Shown in pieces: positions 41,498 through 51,717 of a stretch of DNA of 64,000 bases. The notes beneath the pieces were generated by a model that did not search any database, was not told the DNA's origin, and was given only the letters and a program-made list of their open reading frames with translations. The translations under genes were made by a program, and so were the position numbers. The DNA comes from Rhynchopus euleeides (Eukaryota; Euglenozoa; Diplonemea; Diplonemida; Diplonemidae), in assembly GCA_963210315.1 (NCBI GenBank), contig OY723279.1:1488001-1552000 (forward strand), given 5' to 3'. Position 1 is the first letter of the stretch; each line of letters starts with the position of its first letter.

Positions 41498-44400
41498 CAG
41501 GGCTGTTCCTAACTGGGGGGCTGGTTCCCCACTTTCAGGATTCTGAACTTTTTTTCTAAGAACTTTTGTACGGGGAAAAAAAGTTTTTTTCTAAGAATTT
41601 TGTAAGGGAAATTTTTTTTCTAAGGGTTTTTCGCAGAGGAAATTTTTTTTTCTAAGATTTTCCCAGTCGACAGGGCGCACACAAGGATGGAAGGGAAGTC
41701 TCTCCCCCGTACAGTTCGCCTTGCTGGCCAACTGGAGACTCCGCAGGATGACCCCGCCCACCTCCTCTTGCCTCGGTTTGCGTGTTGCTGGTGTGTTGCC
41801 TGTGTATTGCTGTTGTATTGCACTCCTGAGGACCTCCCTATTTATTCCCACTCGACTACCCTTCGACAGGACCCTGACCTCACACTCACCCAACCTCACG
41901 TACTCCGCGAATATGGTGCGCACAACTGCAAAAATCTCCGGGAGCTTTTGGGCTTTCAGGCCTGAAGGGGCCAGTAGGGGGGTGGCGTCGGGGAGTGGCA
42001 GCTTTGTAACTATCCTCCAGCTGCTGGCATGTACAGTACTGCGGGAGTGCCAAGGTGTATTGAGCAACCTCCTCCAGTCCCTGCGGAGCACAACCCCCGA
42101 TGAGAACGAGCCCCAGATGATCACCTCGCAGGACCCGCAGCGACCCAACCCTGACGTCAGTCTCTCCGCCCTCGGACACAAACACCCGCACCTGAAGCAC
42201 CTCTGCACCACCAAAAGCGCCACCGTCTACAGCTGCCCATCTTGTGGTGAGTTCCGCACAGCTATTACAGACAGCATGGTTGTGATGTTGGGCGTCGTGA
42301 AGGACGAGGTGCAGCGCGTTGCTTCTCAATTTATGGAGAAGCAAGGTCCGTGCACATGTGGTGCTGTCCGGGCTGCGCAGTTCTGCGTCGAGAAGGCCCC
42401 GCACCTCCTGTTCCTCTCGACGCAGCGGTTTTCTGCATCCGGCGAGAAGCAGAAGCACCTGACGGAGCTTGCGGAAACCGTCAACGTCAAGGAATTAAGA
42501 GACCTCTCCGCCCTTCGTGAGCTTGGCGTTGACGGCAACGGGGTGGTGCAGGTGGGCACGGTGCAGCCGGTGAATCACCGGTACCGGTTTGTCGGTGCAT
42601 CGTGCACAAAGTCCGGGCTGACCCTCGCGAAGGGGATCGCCTGGGAGACGCTGTGCGCTCGTGGCCCCGCCACCACTCTGAAGTGGAAGTCGATCACGAC
42701 TGATCGTGTGACGGATTGCTCTGTGGCGCCGTTCAATCGTGCGAACGCGAAGCCAGCACTCGTGCTGTACGCACGTGAGGCATCGGACGGTGACGGGCAC
42801 GACGTCGATGCTTCGCATGATGCGCCGCCGCCTCCTCCTCCGGATCCCCTGGCCGCCTCTCCTGCAGCTACCACCGCCGCCCCTGTCGCCCCTGCACCCC
42901 ACGCCGCCTTCTACACCGGGGAAGGGGCGTGCCACGTCGCCGCGTTCGACAGCGCCGGGCGACTGTCCCCATGGCTGACCGCCATGAAGCTCGCCCAATC
43001 AACCGGAGGCGTCAACATTGGGCTTGTACCAGGGTGGGTTCAACGGGATCTATACAGTTCTGGACACTACTGCCTCCGAGTGCTTGACTGCCTAGCAAGG
43101 TCAATTCCCATTACGGAGCCGACGCGTACCAGTGCTGCGGCGCTTCTGGAGGGCGTTGACTCCCCCGAAGCGGAGGCCCTCACGGTGAAGCTCAGGCGTC
43201 CGCGATTGATGGATACGAGATTCCTCGTGGACGAAGAGTTGGACACCAACACCGCGTCAGTGGCCCTGCAGACTTTCCGCACATCCCGCGGTTTAAATGT
43301 TCACTTTTCTATCGTCGACACCACACAGCCTCGCACCTTCGGCTTGCTTCTTCCGTCGTTGATGGCCCAGTACCCCTTGCGGCTTGTCTTCGACACAGCA
43401 AAGGCGCACTTCCTTCTTTTGATGGCAGCAAACAAGAAGTACGTGCCAGAGGGCTCAATGGTGAACGGTCTCCTTCGGATTCAGCAGCGGCAGGCACAGC
43501 TCGCCATACAGGAGAAGCAGCAGCGGAAGATCCACGCTGCAGCCTCCTGTGTGGTGCGTCTCCCTGATGGGAGGTGGAGGTGCACCACGTGTGCACCGTT
43601 CTTGGTGCAGCTGGAGGGGGAGTTCTCGGAGCAACCCCACTTGCTCCGGTATGCACGCGGCGAAGCGTCTATGTCTGCCACGACAGTTGGGCGCCAGCAA
43701 AGCAATATCCGCCGCCACATGGGTGGTGCGGCGCACAAGAGAGCAGTGCAGTTGTCCACGCCTGGGAGTGAAAACACCAATGTGACAGCTACAGATATCC
43801 CCAAGCAGACGCTGTGCGCGAAGGTGAAGGTGACCAGCGAGCAGTACACAAGTCTGGTCAACCTGGTGTACAACGTGGCAACGGCGACGCAACGGGCGGA
43901 GGGGCTGAGCAGTGTGGGTGCGAGGTTGCAGGACGACAAGCGGAAGGGGCTGCATGTCCTGGACACCCACTACTCTCGAAAAGTCGCGAAGGAGTTCCAG
44001 ACGATACTCTGGGAGGTGCTCCTGAGGGGAGTGGTGGGTGCGGTGCGTGCGTGTCGGGCGGCAACCCTGAAGGTGGACGGTACCACGTTCGCCCGCATCG
44101 ACTTGATGATCGTCATCGTTTCGGGGATCAGCAGGACGGATTGTGCTATGAAAGATTGGTGTGTGGGCACAGTCGACTTGAAGAAAGCTGACGCAGAGTC
44201 GCAGAAGGACGAGCTGGTCAAGTTGTTCGACAGCCTCCAGCTGTCGCAGTGGGCGCGGCGTTCGCTGAAGGGATTCGCGGCAGACGGGGCATCAACGATG
44301 AAGAGTCTCAGGGGGAAGCTCGAGATCGCGTGGGGATGCACTCTCATCGATGTGCATGATGCTGCCCACATGCACCAGCTGTCCGTCGGCCTCATCAAGA

Positions 44401-46090
44401 AGACACGAAAGGTTGTTGAACATAGCCGCCTCCTCCGACACTGGTTTGCCTTCTTCAGATCAACCGCCAGGCAGAAGTCTCTGCAGATCATTTCCGGTGG
44501 GAAATGTCTCTCCTTCCCGAAGGAGCACTCCGTGCGTTGGGCAGCTGCAACGTTCCGTCGCCTGAACGCGGCTGTGGTGAACTTTGACTTCACTGTCGCT
44601 ATGCTCGGGGAGATCCAGCCGCCGCCGTTCTTCTTCCACAAGCTCACCCCCGAGTATTCCCTCTCGACTTGCATCTTGGCTGACGTCTTCGACATCAATA
44701 AAGGGGTGAGCGAGGCGTTGCAGAAGCGAGACCTGTCGCTCTCGTCGATGGAGAGCATCCTGCAGAATGCACTGACAGTGCATAAGGTGCTGGCGCGCCA
44801 GCCTGGCAAGCACGAAGCCAAGTTCTATGAGAACCAGGGAACCACATCGTTGCCTCCGGGGGTAGTTGCCGAGATGACTTCCTGGCGCTCAAAGCTCTGC
44901 CACACCATCTACAAGGACCTGGCCAAGAGGTGGGAGGAGTATCCCTGCCGCTCATTCAGCTCTTTCTTCGCGACAAGTGGGAAGGACAGCACGTGCGAGT
45001 GCCTCATGGCGCTCGCTTCTCGCTTGGGTTACGACCAGGCAGAGATTCTCAGCATCGGCATGGAGTGGGTGAAGCTGCGGTTGGAATGCACAGATCTCAG
45101 GGGGAACCTTCTGAAAGAGTTTGTCGTCGACTTCTTGCTGGAATCCGAGAGTTCGACGTTTGCGATAGTGCTTGAGGCCATGGTGGCACTGTCACCCTCG
45201 ACTGTGTTTGTGGAGGCTGCTTTTTCAGTTGTAACGCGCATGAGGGGATCGTTCCGGAAGGCACTCTCTGCCGCAAGCATCTCTCAAGAACTGGGCATCA
45301 CTCTAGAGCTGTCACATGATGACGCGGCGCGCAAGATCATCGTTGAAGAAACAGTCAACACGTTCCTCGCCAACAAGAAGCGCCGCTTCACTGCGCGTTC
45401 CCTGACGCCTCTTCCAACTCTGACAACCGTGGAGCTCGTTGACCTCGATGCAGCCATGGGTTCTCTATTTGCTGGCGTGGAGGATTGTGATGAGGAATCG
45501 GACGGCAGCTGGGAAGATGACAACGCCGATGCATTGTCGATTGTCAGCCTCGTGGAGGAAGTCCCTGAGGATCCCTTCCTCACTTCGTTGCTTGCAGATG
45601 CCGCACCCCCCGTCGTGCCTCCAGCCACCCTGCAACATGTCACCTTCCAGCTCCCCGCTTCATCGACCCCGGGCACCCCATCGACACTCCCCACACCTCA
45701 GCCGGAAGAACCGCCGCAGCTGCCTCCCACACAGGCGGCACCGGCAGAGCGCAGGAGGGAGGTTGGGCCGCACCCCGAGGAGCCCCAGGAGAAAAGGGCC
45801 CGCGTCCATGTCGACATCGATGTCGACATGGAGGAGGATTGGGGAGAGTGGGCGTACGTTTCGGACGCCGAAACTTCCGAGTGAGCCATCATCGTTCTTA
45901 GAAGGGGGGGGGGGTGGGGGCGGGGGGGTGGTTTTCATCGTAGAAATCATAGAAAAAGTCCCGCCTGACGGGCACGCGCCTGAAACCTGTGGGGGGGTGA
46001 GCAAAAAATCCCTTGTAAAAATTCTTAGAAAAAACCTGGTTCCCCGACCCAAAAAACCCGGAAAAAGGGCTGGTTCCCCGCCCAGGCCTG
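41498..46090 (+). mobile_element. hAT-superfamily transposon (boundaries approximate)
   Basis: The left end CAGGGCTG (41498) has the usual hAT-type CAGGG start. Subterminal TTTCTAAGAA words occur four times at 41550-41660, and as the complement TTCTTAGAA at 45897 and 46022. GGGCTGGTTCCCC occurs near both ends. The right end is placed at CAGGCCTG (46083-46090) by similarity to the left terminus; I could not find an 8-bp target duplication, so one boundary may be eroded. Confidence 0.65.
41913..45884 (+). CDS. hAT transposase with USP-like N-terminal domain
   Basis: 1323 residues from ATG 41913. Residues ~40-290 follow the layout of a ubiquitin-specific protease: Cys pairs at 108/111 and 147/149 as in the zinc-ribbon fingers, LLFLSTQRFS for LxLKRF, YRFVGASCTKSG then IAWET where HYxAY is expected, and PALVLYARE for the closing strand. 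The Cys box appears replaced (SGSFVTILQLL) and the catalytic His is not visible, so it is probably inactive. Residues ~540-610 hold a BED/TTF-like finger (WRCTTC ... IRRHMGGAAH). The hAT RNase-H core follows: Asp722 in VDGTTF, Asp791 in ADGAST, His815/His819/His821 in the DVHDAAHMHQ segment, Glu1101 in VEAAFS in the dimerisation region, and an acidic tail. All three acidic residues are present and the frame is intact, so the transposase may be active. Confidence 0.85.
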   Translation: MVRTTAKISGSFWAFRPEGASRGVASGSGSFVTILQLLACTVLRECQGVLSNLLQSLRSTTPDENEPQMITSQDPQRPNPDVSLSALGHKHPHLKHLCTTKSATVYSCPSCGEFRTAITDSMVVMLGVVKDEVQRVASQFMEKQGPCTCGAVRAAQFCVEKAPHLLFLSTQRFSASGEKQKHLTELAETVNVKELRDLSALRELGVDGNGVVQVGTVQPVNHRYRFVGASCTKSGLTLAKGIAWETLCARGPATTLKWKSITTDRVTDCSVAPFNRANAKPALVLYAREASDGDGHDVDASHDAPPPPPPDPLAASPAATTAAPVAPAPHAAFYTGEGACHVAAFDSAGRLSPWLTAMKLAQSTGGVNIGLVPGWVQRDLYSSGHYCLRVLDCLARSIPITEPTRTSAAALLEGVDSPEAEALTVKLRRPRLMDTRFLVDEELDTNTASVALQTFRTSRGLNVHFSIVDTTQPRTFGLLLPSLMAQYPLRLVFDTAKAHFLLLMAANKKYVPEGSMVNGLLRIQQRQAQLAIQEKQQRKIHAAASCVVRLPDGRWRCTTCAPFLVQLEGEFSEQPHLLRYARGEASMSATTVGRQQSNIRRHMGGAAHKRAVQLSTPGSENTNVTATDIPKQTLCAKVKVTSEQYTSLVNLVYNVATATQRAEGLSSVGARLQDDKRKGLHVLDTHYSRKVAKEFQTILWEVLLRGVVGAVRACRAATLKVDGTTFARIDLMIVIVSGISRTDCAMKDWCVGTVDLKKADAESQKDELVKLFDSLQLSQWARRSLKGFAADGASTMKSLRGKLEIAWGCTLIDVHDAAHMHQLSVGLIKKTRKVVEHSRLLRHWFAFFRSTARQKSLQIISGGKCLSFPKEHSVRWAAATFRRLNAAVVNFDFTVAMLGEIQPPPFFFHKLTPEYSLSTCILADVFDINKGVSEALQKRDLSLSSMESILQNALTVHKVLARQPGKHEAKFYENQGTTSLPPGVVAEMTSWRSKLCHTIYKDLAKRWEEYPCRSFSSFFATSGKDSTCECLMALASRLGYDQAEILSIGMEWVKLRLECTDLRGNLLKEFVVDFLLESESSTFAIVLEAMVALSPSTVFVEAAFSVVTRMRGSFRKALSAASISQELGITLELSHDDAARKIIVEETVNTFLANKKRRFTARSLTPLPTLTTVELVDLDAAMGSLFAGVEDCDEESDGSWEDDNADALSIVSLVEEVPEDPFLTSLLADAAPPVVPPATLQHVTFQLPASSTPGTPSTLPTPQPEEPPQLPPTQAAPAERRREVGPHPEEPQEKRARVHVDIDVDMEEDWGEWAYVSDAETSE

Positions 46091-46094
46091 AGTG

Positions 46095-46203
46095 GGGGCC
46101 CTCGCTACCAGTCACTACTCGTCACTGCTCGTCAGCCAGTGAGGGGAAGTGCGCCGTGGCTCACTTTTTCTCACTCAGTCACACTTGGTAGCGAAGGCCC
46201 TCA
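46095..46203. mobile_element. M-type short MITE, copy 3
   Basis: GGGGGCCCTCGCTACCAG and inverted TTGGTAGCGAAGGCCCTC ends with internal CACTTTTTCTCACTCAGTCA. It abuts the presumed right end of the hAT element, so it may be either an insertion or a deletion derivative of unrelated origin. Confidence 0.75.
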
Positions 46204-46569
46204 GTGTATTGAAGGAAATACTTTCCAAGCGTTGCAACACGACTAACACCACTCACTTCCTCCTGTGCTCCTCCACCTTTTCTGTACTTCAGGCAGGCAA
46301 GACACTTCGAAGGACGTTCCGGGGGGAAAGATCAGGTTGGGGGTTGGGCGAGAAAGAGAGAAAAAAAAAGTGTGGTGAGTGCCACTGAGTGGTGCATCGT
46401 GTAGGAAAGTATTTCTGTCAAAAGAGAATGCTTTGAGGCCCCACCGTTCCCTGCCCGCCTGTACAAATCAATAGCTTCACACCGGGTCCCTCGCCACCTG
46501 GTCCGCACGGGCAAGTTTCAAAAGGTTCAAAAGAAGAGCGGCAGACACCAGGCGCGGATTCGCTGCCAC
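46204..46569. other. No gene seen
   Basis: Unique spacer before the duplicated WD40 units; the first duplicated bases are near 46570 (GACAGCAAAGAGAATGTG). Confidence 0.45.
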
Positions 46570-46852
46570 TGCCACTTGGCAGGACAGCAAAGAGAATGTG
46601 AAGAAGACGGGATGGGTTGCAACACAGGTGGGGTGTGGCATGGCCTGTGTCACATCAGCGCACGCCTTCAGCACAGTTTTCTGTGACGGAGGGTCGCAAG
46701 AAGGGATGCAACCCAAGAGGGCGTTTGGAAGAGGAACAGGGGTTGTGCCTCTCGCAAGCAGCAAGTGGTGCCGTCGCATTGCCCCAGCACACCACAGCCC
46801 TGACACCACCGCCCCGACAGATACGACACACACACCTGCACACACCGCAGCC

Positions 46853-49852
46853 ATGGCAGCCGCAGCAGCACTGCTGTCGCTGTGTGTCGCTGCACTCACG
46901 CATGCCCTTTCAAGCTGCCCCAGTGATGCGGGTCCGCAGTGCATCGCAGAGCTTGATACCGGGCTGTACTATCCCAGGAGCATTGCAGTTTCGCCTGACG
47001 ACAGGATGGTTGCTGCAGGATCAAAGGGCGTGCGCGTGTACAACCTGAGCACAGGTGCCCCCACAGTCTTCCCTTACGAGTATACACGCGGCGTTGCGTT
47101 CTCTCCTGATGGGGACAAAGTGGCGGCCGCGCTTTATTCTTCAGGCGTTGCTGTCGTCAGCTTGAGCAGCGGGACGGAACTGTGGTCGAACAGCACGCAA
47201 ATGTTCAACGCGGTTGCATACTCACCAGACGGGACGCGTGTTGCTTCTGGGGGCTACAGAGGCAATATCTCGATCTGGGATGCTGCGACTGGTGCGTTGG
47301 TGTTGTCCCTCACTGGGGGTCACACCAGTGCTGCTCTATCCTTGACGTACACCCTTGACGGGGGAAGACTCATCAGTGCGGCGGAGGAGGCGGTTGTTGT
47401 GTGGGATACAACGACTGGTGCTGTTCTCAAGACGCTGACAGATCACACAAGCGATGTGTACACCACACAGGTGTCACCAGATGGTCTCTACTTTGCGAGT
47501 CTGAGCGTGGCTACAAACAATCCTGTGCACATCTACAAACTGAGCGACTACTCCATCCACAAGAAGATCCGCACTAGCATGACCACCCTGATGTCGTCCT
47601 CTTCGGACATGTCCTTCTCTCAGGACTGGAGCAAGCTGGTGGTGGTGGGTGCGGGTGAGATGCAGGTGTACTCTGTGGAGACCGGGCACCTGCTGGAGTC
47701 GCACCGCATGCCATCCCGGACACTCTCAGTGTCGTACTTCCACACCAGCGACACCATCATCACGGGAGACTTCGCGTCCAGTGCGAGACTGCTCTTGTGG
47801 AACGACGTGGCACCAACCCCACCTCCAACACCTGCACCCGCAACGCCTGATGTGCCACTCGCACCATGCCCCAGTGGTGCGGGTTCGCACTGCAGGGCGG
47901 AGCTTGCAAGGGTGTCAGCCACGCCCTATCACATCGCAGTGTCGCATGACGACACGCTGGTTGCGGTGGTGGTGTCGGGTAGATACCAGGTGTACAACGT
48001 GACGACAGGTGCTGCCCTCACAGTGCCCTCCTACCGCTATTACCGTGTGGACGACGTTGCGTTCTCGCCTGATGGGGACAAGGTGGTGCTGGCACTGTTC
48101 ACGGCCGGTGTTGCTGTTGTCAGCTTGAGCAGCGGGACGGAGCTGTGGTGGGACCCATGGACAGCGTACACCTTGTCTGTTGCATACTCACCAGACGGGA
48201 CACATGTTGCTTCTGGCCACAGTGACGGCAGCATCCAGATCTGGAATGCTGAGACTGGCGCGTTGGCGATGTCCCTCACTATGAATGGCGCCAGGTCGCC
48301 TCGCGGCTTAGCATACACCATTGACGGGGGAAGACTCATCAGTTCGTGGTCTGACAGGATCATTGTGTGGAATGCAACGACTGGTGCTGTTCTGAAGTCG
48401 CTGTCAGCTGACAGCGCAGACTACGTCATCCACGTGTCACCAGATGGTCTGTATTTCGCGCAATGTCGTCCGGCAGGCTACCTGATGACGATCTACAGCC
48501 TGAGCGACTACACCCTCCACAAGACGATAGCGGTGAGCAATGAATCCTTCTCCCTGTCTTTCTCCCAGGACTGGAACAGGCTGGTGGTGGTGGGAACCGG
48601 TGACATGCAGGTGTACTCTGTGGAGACCGGGAAGCTGCTGGTGTCGCACACGATGCCAACCCCAAGGGCAACAGCCGTGTCGTACTTCCACACCAGCAGC
48701 ACCATCATCACGGGAGAGGGGAACAGCAATGCTGGCCTGCTCTTGTGGAACGACGGGGTACCGACACCTGCACCTGCTCCCGTGGACACGCCTGTGCCTC
48801 CTCCTGTGGACACACCTGTACCTGCTCCCGTGGACACGCCTGTGCCTCCTCCTGTGGACACACCTGTACCTGCTCCCGTGGACACGCCTGTGCCTCTTCC
48901 TGTGGACACACCTGTACCTGCTCTCGTGGACACGTCTGCACCTGCTCCCGTGGCCACGCCTGTGCCTCTTCCTGTGGACACACCTGTACCTGCTCCCGTG
49001 GACACGCCTGTGCCTCCTCCTGTGGACACACCTGCACCTGCTCCCGTGGACACGCCTGTGCCTCCTCCTGTGGACACACCTGCACCTGCTCCCGTGGACA
49101 CGCCTGTGCCTCCTCCTGTGGACACACCTGTACCTGCTCCCGTGGACACGCCTGTGCCTCTTCCTGTGGACACACCTGTACCTGCTCTCGTGGACACGTC
49201 TGCACCTGCTCCCGTGGCCACGCCTGTGCCTCTTCCTGTGGACACACCTGTACCTGCTCCCGTGGACACGCCTGTGCCTCCTCCTGTGGACACACCTGTA
49301 CCTGCTCCCGTGGACACGTCTGTGCCTCTTCCTGTGGACACACCTGTACCTGCTCTCGTGGACACGTCTGCACCTGCTCCCGTGGCCACGCCTGTGCCTC
49401 TTCCTGTGGACACACCTGTACCTGCTCCCGTGGACACGCCTGTGCCTCCTCCTGTGGACACACCTGTACCTGCTCCCGTGGACACGTCTGTGCCTCTTCC
49501 TGTGGACACACCTGTACCTGCTCTCGTGGACACGTCTGCACCTGCTCCCGTGGCCACGCCTGTGCCTCCGCCTGTGGACACACCTGTACCTGCTCTCGTT
49601 GACACGGTTGTGCCTGCTCCTGTGGACAGGCCTAACACTCCTCCTGACGCAGGGGATGATGGGCTGAGTGCTGGTGCTATCGCAGGCATCGTGGTGGGCT
49701 CTGTCGTTGCCGTGGCTGTGTTGGCCCTCCTGCTGGTGTGCTGGGTGCGGCGTGCTCCTGACGCACAGGACAAGCAGCAGCAGCCTCCCCCGCAGCAGCA
49801 GGAGCTGCAGGAGGACAGCCGACACACGAAAAGCCTGCCTTATCATCTCTGA
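46853..49852 (+). CDS. Cell-surface twin WD40-propeller protein with Pro-Val-Asp-Thr repeat stalk
   Basis: 999 residues from ATG 46853, the start chosen because a signal peptide follows directly (MAAAAALLSLCVAALTHALS). Two homologous WD40-type propellers (~35-315 and ~340-630), each opening with a CPS-G/A-G-x-x-C motif, carry repeats such as VAFSPDGDKVAAAL and ISIWDAATGAL with several N-x-S/T sites. Residues ~637-925 are a 16-residue repeat (PAPVDTPVPPPVDTPV with L and A variants). TM ~941-963 (GAIAGIVVGSVVAVAVLALL) is followed by a basic, Gln-rich cytosolic tail. A type I membrane protein displaying two propellers on a rigid Pro-rich rod is inferred. Extracellular WD40 domains are unusual. 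Ligand unknown. Confidence 0.9.
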   Translation: MAAAAALLSLCVAALTHALSSCPSDAGPQCIAELDTGLYYPRSIAVSPDDRMVAAGSKGVRVYNLSTGAPTVFPYEYTRGVAFSPDGDKVAAALYSSGVAVVSLSSGTELWSNSTQMFNAVAYSPDGTRVASGGYRGNISIWDAATGALVLSLTGGHTSAALSLTYTLDGGRLISAAEEAVVVWDTTTGAVLKTLTDHTSDVYTTQVSPDGLYFASLSVATNNPVHIYKLSDYSIHKKIRTSMTTLMSSSSDMSFSQDWSKLVVVGAGEMQVYSVETGHLLESHRMPSRTLSVSYFHTSDTIITGDFASSARLLLWNDVAPTPPPTPAPATPDVPLAPCPSGAGSHCRAELARVSATPYHIAVSHDDTLVAVVVSGRYQVYNVTTGAALTVPSYRYYRVDDVAFSPDGDKVVLALFTAGVAVVSLSSGTELWWDPWTAYTLSVAYSPDGTHVASGHSDGSIQIWNAETGALAMSLTMNGARSPRGLAYTIDGGRLISSWSDRIIVWNATTGAVLKSLSADSADYVIHVSPDGLYFAQCRPAGYLMTIYSLSDYTLHKTIAVSNESFSLSFSQDWNRLVVVGTGDMQVYSVETGKLLVSHTMPTPRATAVSYFHTSSTIITGEGNSNAGLLLWNDGVPTPAPAPVDTPVPPPVDTPVPAPVDTPVPPPVDTPVPAPVDTPVPLPVDTPVPALVDTSAPAPVATPVPLPVDTPVPAPVDTPVPPPVDTPAPAPVDTPVPPPVDTPAPAPVDTPVPPPVDTPVPAPVDTPVPLPVDTPVPALVDTSAPAPVATPVPLPVDTPVPAPVDTPVPPPVDTPVPAPVDTSVPLPVDTPVPALVDTSAPAPVATPVPLPVDTPVPAPVDTPVPPPVDTPVPAPVDTSVPLPVDTPVPALVDTSAPAPVATPVPPPVDTPVPALVDTVVPAPVDRPNTPPDAGDDGLSAGAIAGIVVGSVVAVAVLALLLVCWVRRAPDAQDKQQQPPPQQQELQEDSRHTKSLPYHL
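48763..49630 (+). repeat. 48-bp coding minisatellite
   Basis: Unit of about 48 bp (CCTGTGCCTCCTCCTGTGGA plus CACACCTGTACCTGCTCCCG, with variants) repeated ~18 times. Higher-order blocks of ~190 bp recur with CTCGTGGACACGTCTGCACC as marker, showing recent expansion by unequal exchange. Because the period is a multiple of three and stop-free in all registers, all six frames stay open here. Confidence 0.95.
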
Positions 49853-50301
49853 CTGCCCGTGTGCCCATGCAGGTGCAGCACCCATGCGCACATGCCTGGT
49901 GTCTCCTTCTCTTGTCATTTGCTTTGCTGTTATTCTTGTCAATCCCCACCCCCTACCTTCTCCCTTCCCCTTGTCGTATCTTCCCCGCATCCTCTAGAGC
50001 GAACATAAGGAGTGTGCCCAACGCGGTCCTCCTTTCACCCATTTTCTGTCCTGTTTTTACTCCCGAAGAATGCTCATCCCAGCGAGGAGTTGTACGGCGC
50101 GTTCTGTTTTTCTGTGTGCGGGTGGGTGAGGCGACGATACCGCAGGTGCCCACACGGGGGGAAATCAATGCCGGGTTTCTTTTGTTTTGTTTTGTTTGTG
50201 CCACCTTCTGATCACCTGCACGTTCGGGCGTGGAGTGTAGGTGACCCAACAACTTTTCGTGCCCGGTGCGTTTGACACAATTCCCACTGCAACCTTTCTT
50301 G
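49853..50301. other. 3' flank of WD40 gene 1; no further gene
   Basis: Duplicated in unit 2. Includes a copy of the GCCGGGTTTCTTTTG repeat at 50160-50230, which is absent from unit 2 at the equivalent site and so inserted after the duplication or was lost there. Confidence 0.5.
50160..50230 (+). repeat. Short dispersed repeat (GCCGGGTTTCTTTTG family)
   Basis: ATGCCGGGTTTCTTTTG, TTGTGCCACCTTCTG, ATCACCTGCACGTTC; matches 10277-10350. Confidence 0.65.
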
Positions 50302-50468
50302 TTTACGCACACTTGCGAGCAGAAAATGTCACTCCACCACAGCCAAACGTGCTCCGCACACCACTAGCCTCCCCCATCACAGGAGTTGAGGCATTTGTGT
50401 GTGGAAGCGTCAACGCATCACATACAAAGTACGAGTAAAGAGCGGCTGGACTGGAGTGACATTTTTTT
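50302..50468 (+). repeat. HC element copy 12 (13-bp perfect stem)
   Basis: TTTACGCACACTTGCGAGCAG-type start, proximal arm AAAATGTCACTCC, core GTGTGGAAGCGTCAACGC, distal arm GGAGTGACATTTTTTT. The two arms pair perfectly and differ from copy 5 at several positions on both sides. Confidence 0.9.
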
Positions 50469-51449
50469 GAACGCCTTCCGTGAGCACGGTTTGGTTGACA
50501 CAAATAGATATCCTCCCTGGGCAACCTGCACTTCAGGGCGGGAGGCAGCCTGTGTGCAGGGTGCATGTGTGGCGAATATGTGCGGGAGCACTGTTCGCCA
50601 TCTCCGGGATGACGTCTTGTACAGCGCAGGGGTACGCTGATGCCACCACCGCTGCCAGACACAGCCAGCCTGCAGAAGGGCCCTGCCACTGTCACAATCA
50701 CACCATTGTCATGATACGCATGCACTGCGATCCTGCGGTTTGACCGACGCGACAGGAAAGTTTAGTGTATATCGTGCCCATGTGCCCTGTGTTTAGTCCC
50801 TTCTCATGCTGGGGTGTGATGGCGAGCGATGCTGAGACTTTGTTGTCCCCTCCAGCCCACGTGAATATTGGTGTCTGTCTATCTTCCCCACACTCGACTG
50901 ACGATGTATGCATCTCTGTCGCAACAAAAAGTGTGCTGCACTTCCTCGGCAACCTTTCCTTTGTCGTGCTCCCTGTGGCTGCACCGACAGTGTGCAGCTT
51001 CGGTACAGGTGCCCCTTTCCTGGAACAGTGTTCACGGGCGCGCCCGCACGTTTTGCTGGCACTCGCAACAGGACAAGAGTATGTGGTGCATCCTTTGCAA
51101 GGCTACTCACGAGCACGGCTAGTCATGGCCCGTCGTGGCGCGAAAGAGACTTGCGCGTCCTGTGTGTCCCCGCTCTCGACCTTTCTCTGTATCCGTTTGT
51201 GTTTTCCTATGCGGGCAGCCGCTGTTCCCCTCCTGGCCTAGACGAGATAAGTCCCGAGTGTGCTGCGCTGGTGCACCTTTGCGTGCATGCAGTGTTCCAC
51301 GCGCGAGCCTGAATGTCGCCGGGAGGGTGCGGCGTGCCCCACGCCCCATTTGCATCCTACCACTATGGCATCATCGACCAAGATTGCGCCTGGGAACACC
51401 CGACCCCGACCACCCCCACCCACCCCGCCCACACACCCACTTGGTACGA
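50469..51449. other. No supported gene; duplicated spacer
   Basis: A 140-codon frame (ATG 50819 to 51241) is kept at equal length in unit 2 (55352-55774), but the copies differ mostly by amino-acid-changing substitutions and other frames are equally preserved, so I do not call a gene. Confidence 0.4.
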
Positions 51450-51717
51450 CAGCAAAGAGAATGTGCAGAAGACGGGATGGGTTGCAACACAGGTGGGGTG
51501 TGGCATGGCCTGTGTCACATCAGCGCACGCCTTCAGCACAGTTTTCTGTGACGGAGGGTCGCAAGAAGGGATGCAACCCAAGAGGGCGTTTGGAAGAGGA
51601 ACAGGGGTTGTGCCTCTCGCAAGCAGCAAGTGGTGCCGTCGCATTGCCCCAGCACACCACAGCCCTGACACCACCGCCCCGACAGATACGACACACACAC
51701 CTGCACACACCGCAGCC

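Noticed and set aside
41498-46090. 8-bp target duplication for the hAT element
   Set aside because: The bases before CAGGGCTG (CCAAAAAT) are not repeated after the presumed right end; boundary therefore left approximate.
48437-49990. Long frames on the minus strand and in other plus frames across the WD40 gene 1 stalk (up to ~517 codons)
   Set aside because: They are by-products of the stop-free 48-bp repeat; they consist only of translated repeat and run into propeller sequence in the wrong frame.
50819-51241. 140-codon frame preserved in both duplicated units (also 55352-55774)
   Set aside because: Differences between the copies are mainly amino-acid changing in the first third, and two other frames over the same DNA are equally preserved; the simpler reason is recent duplication.
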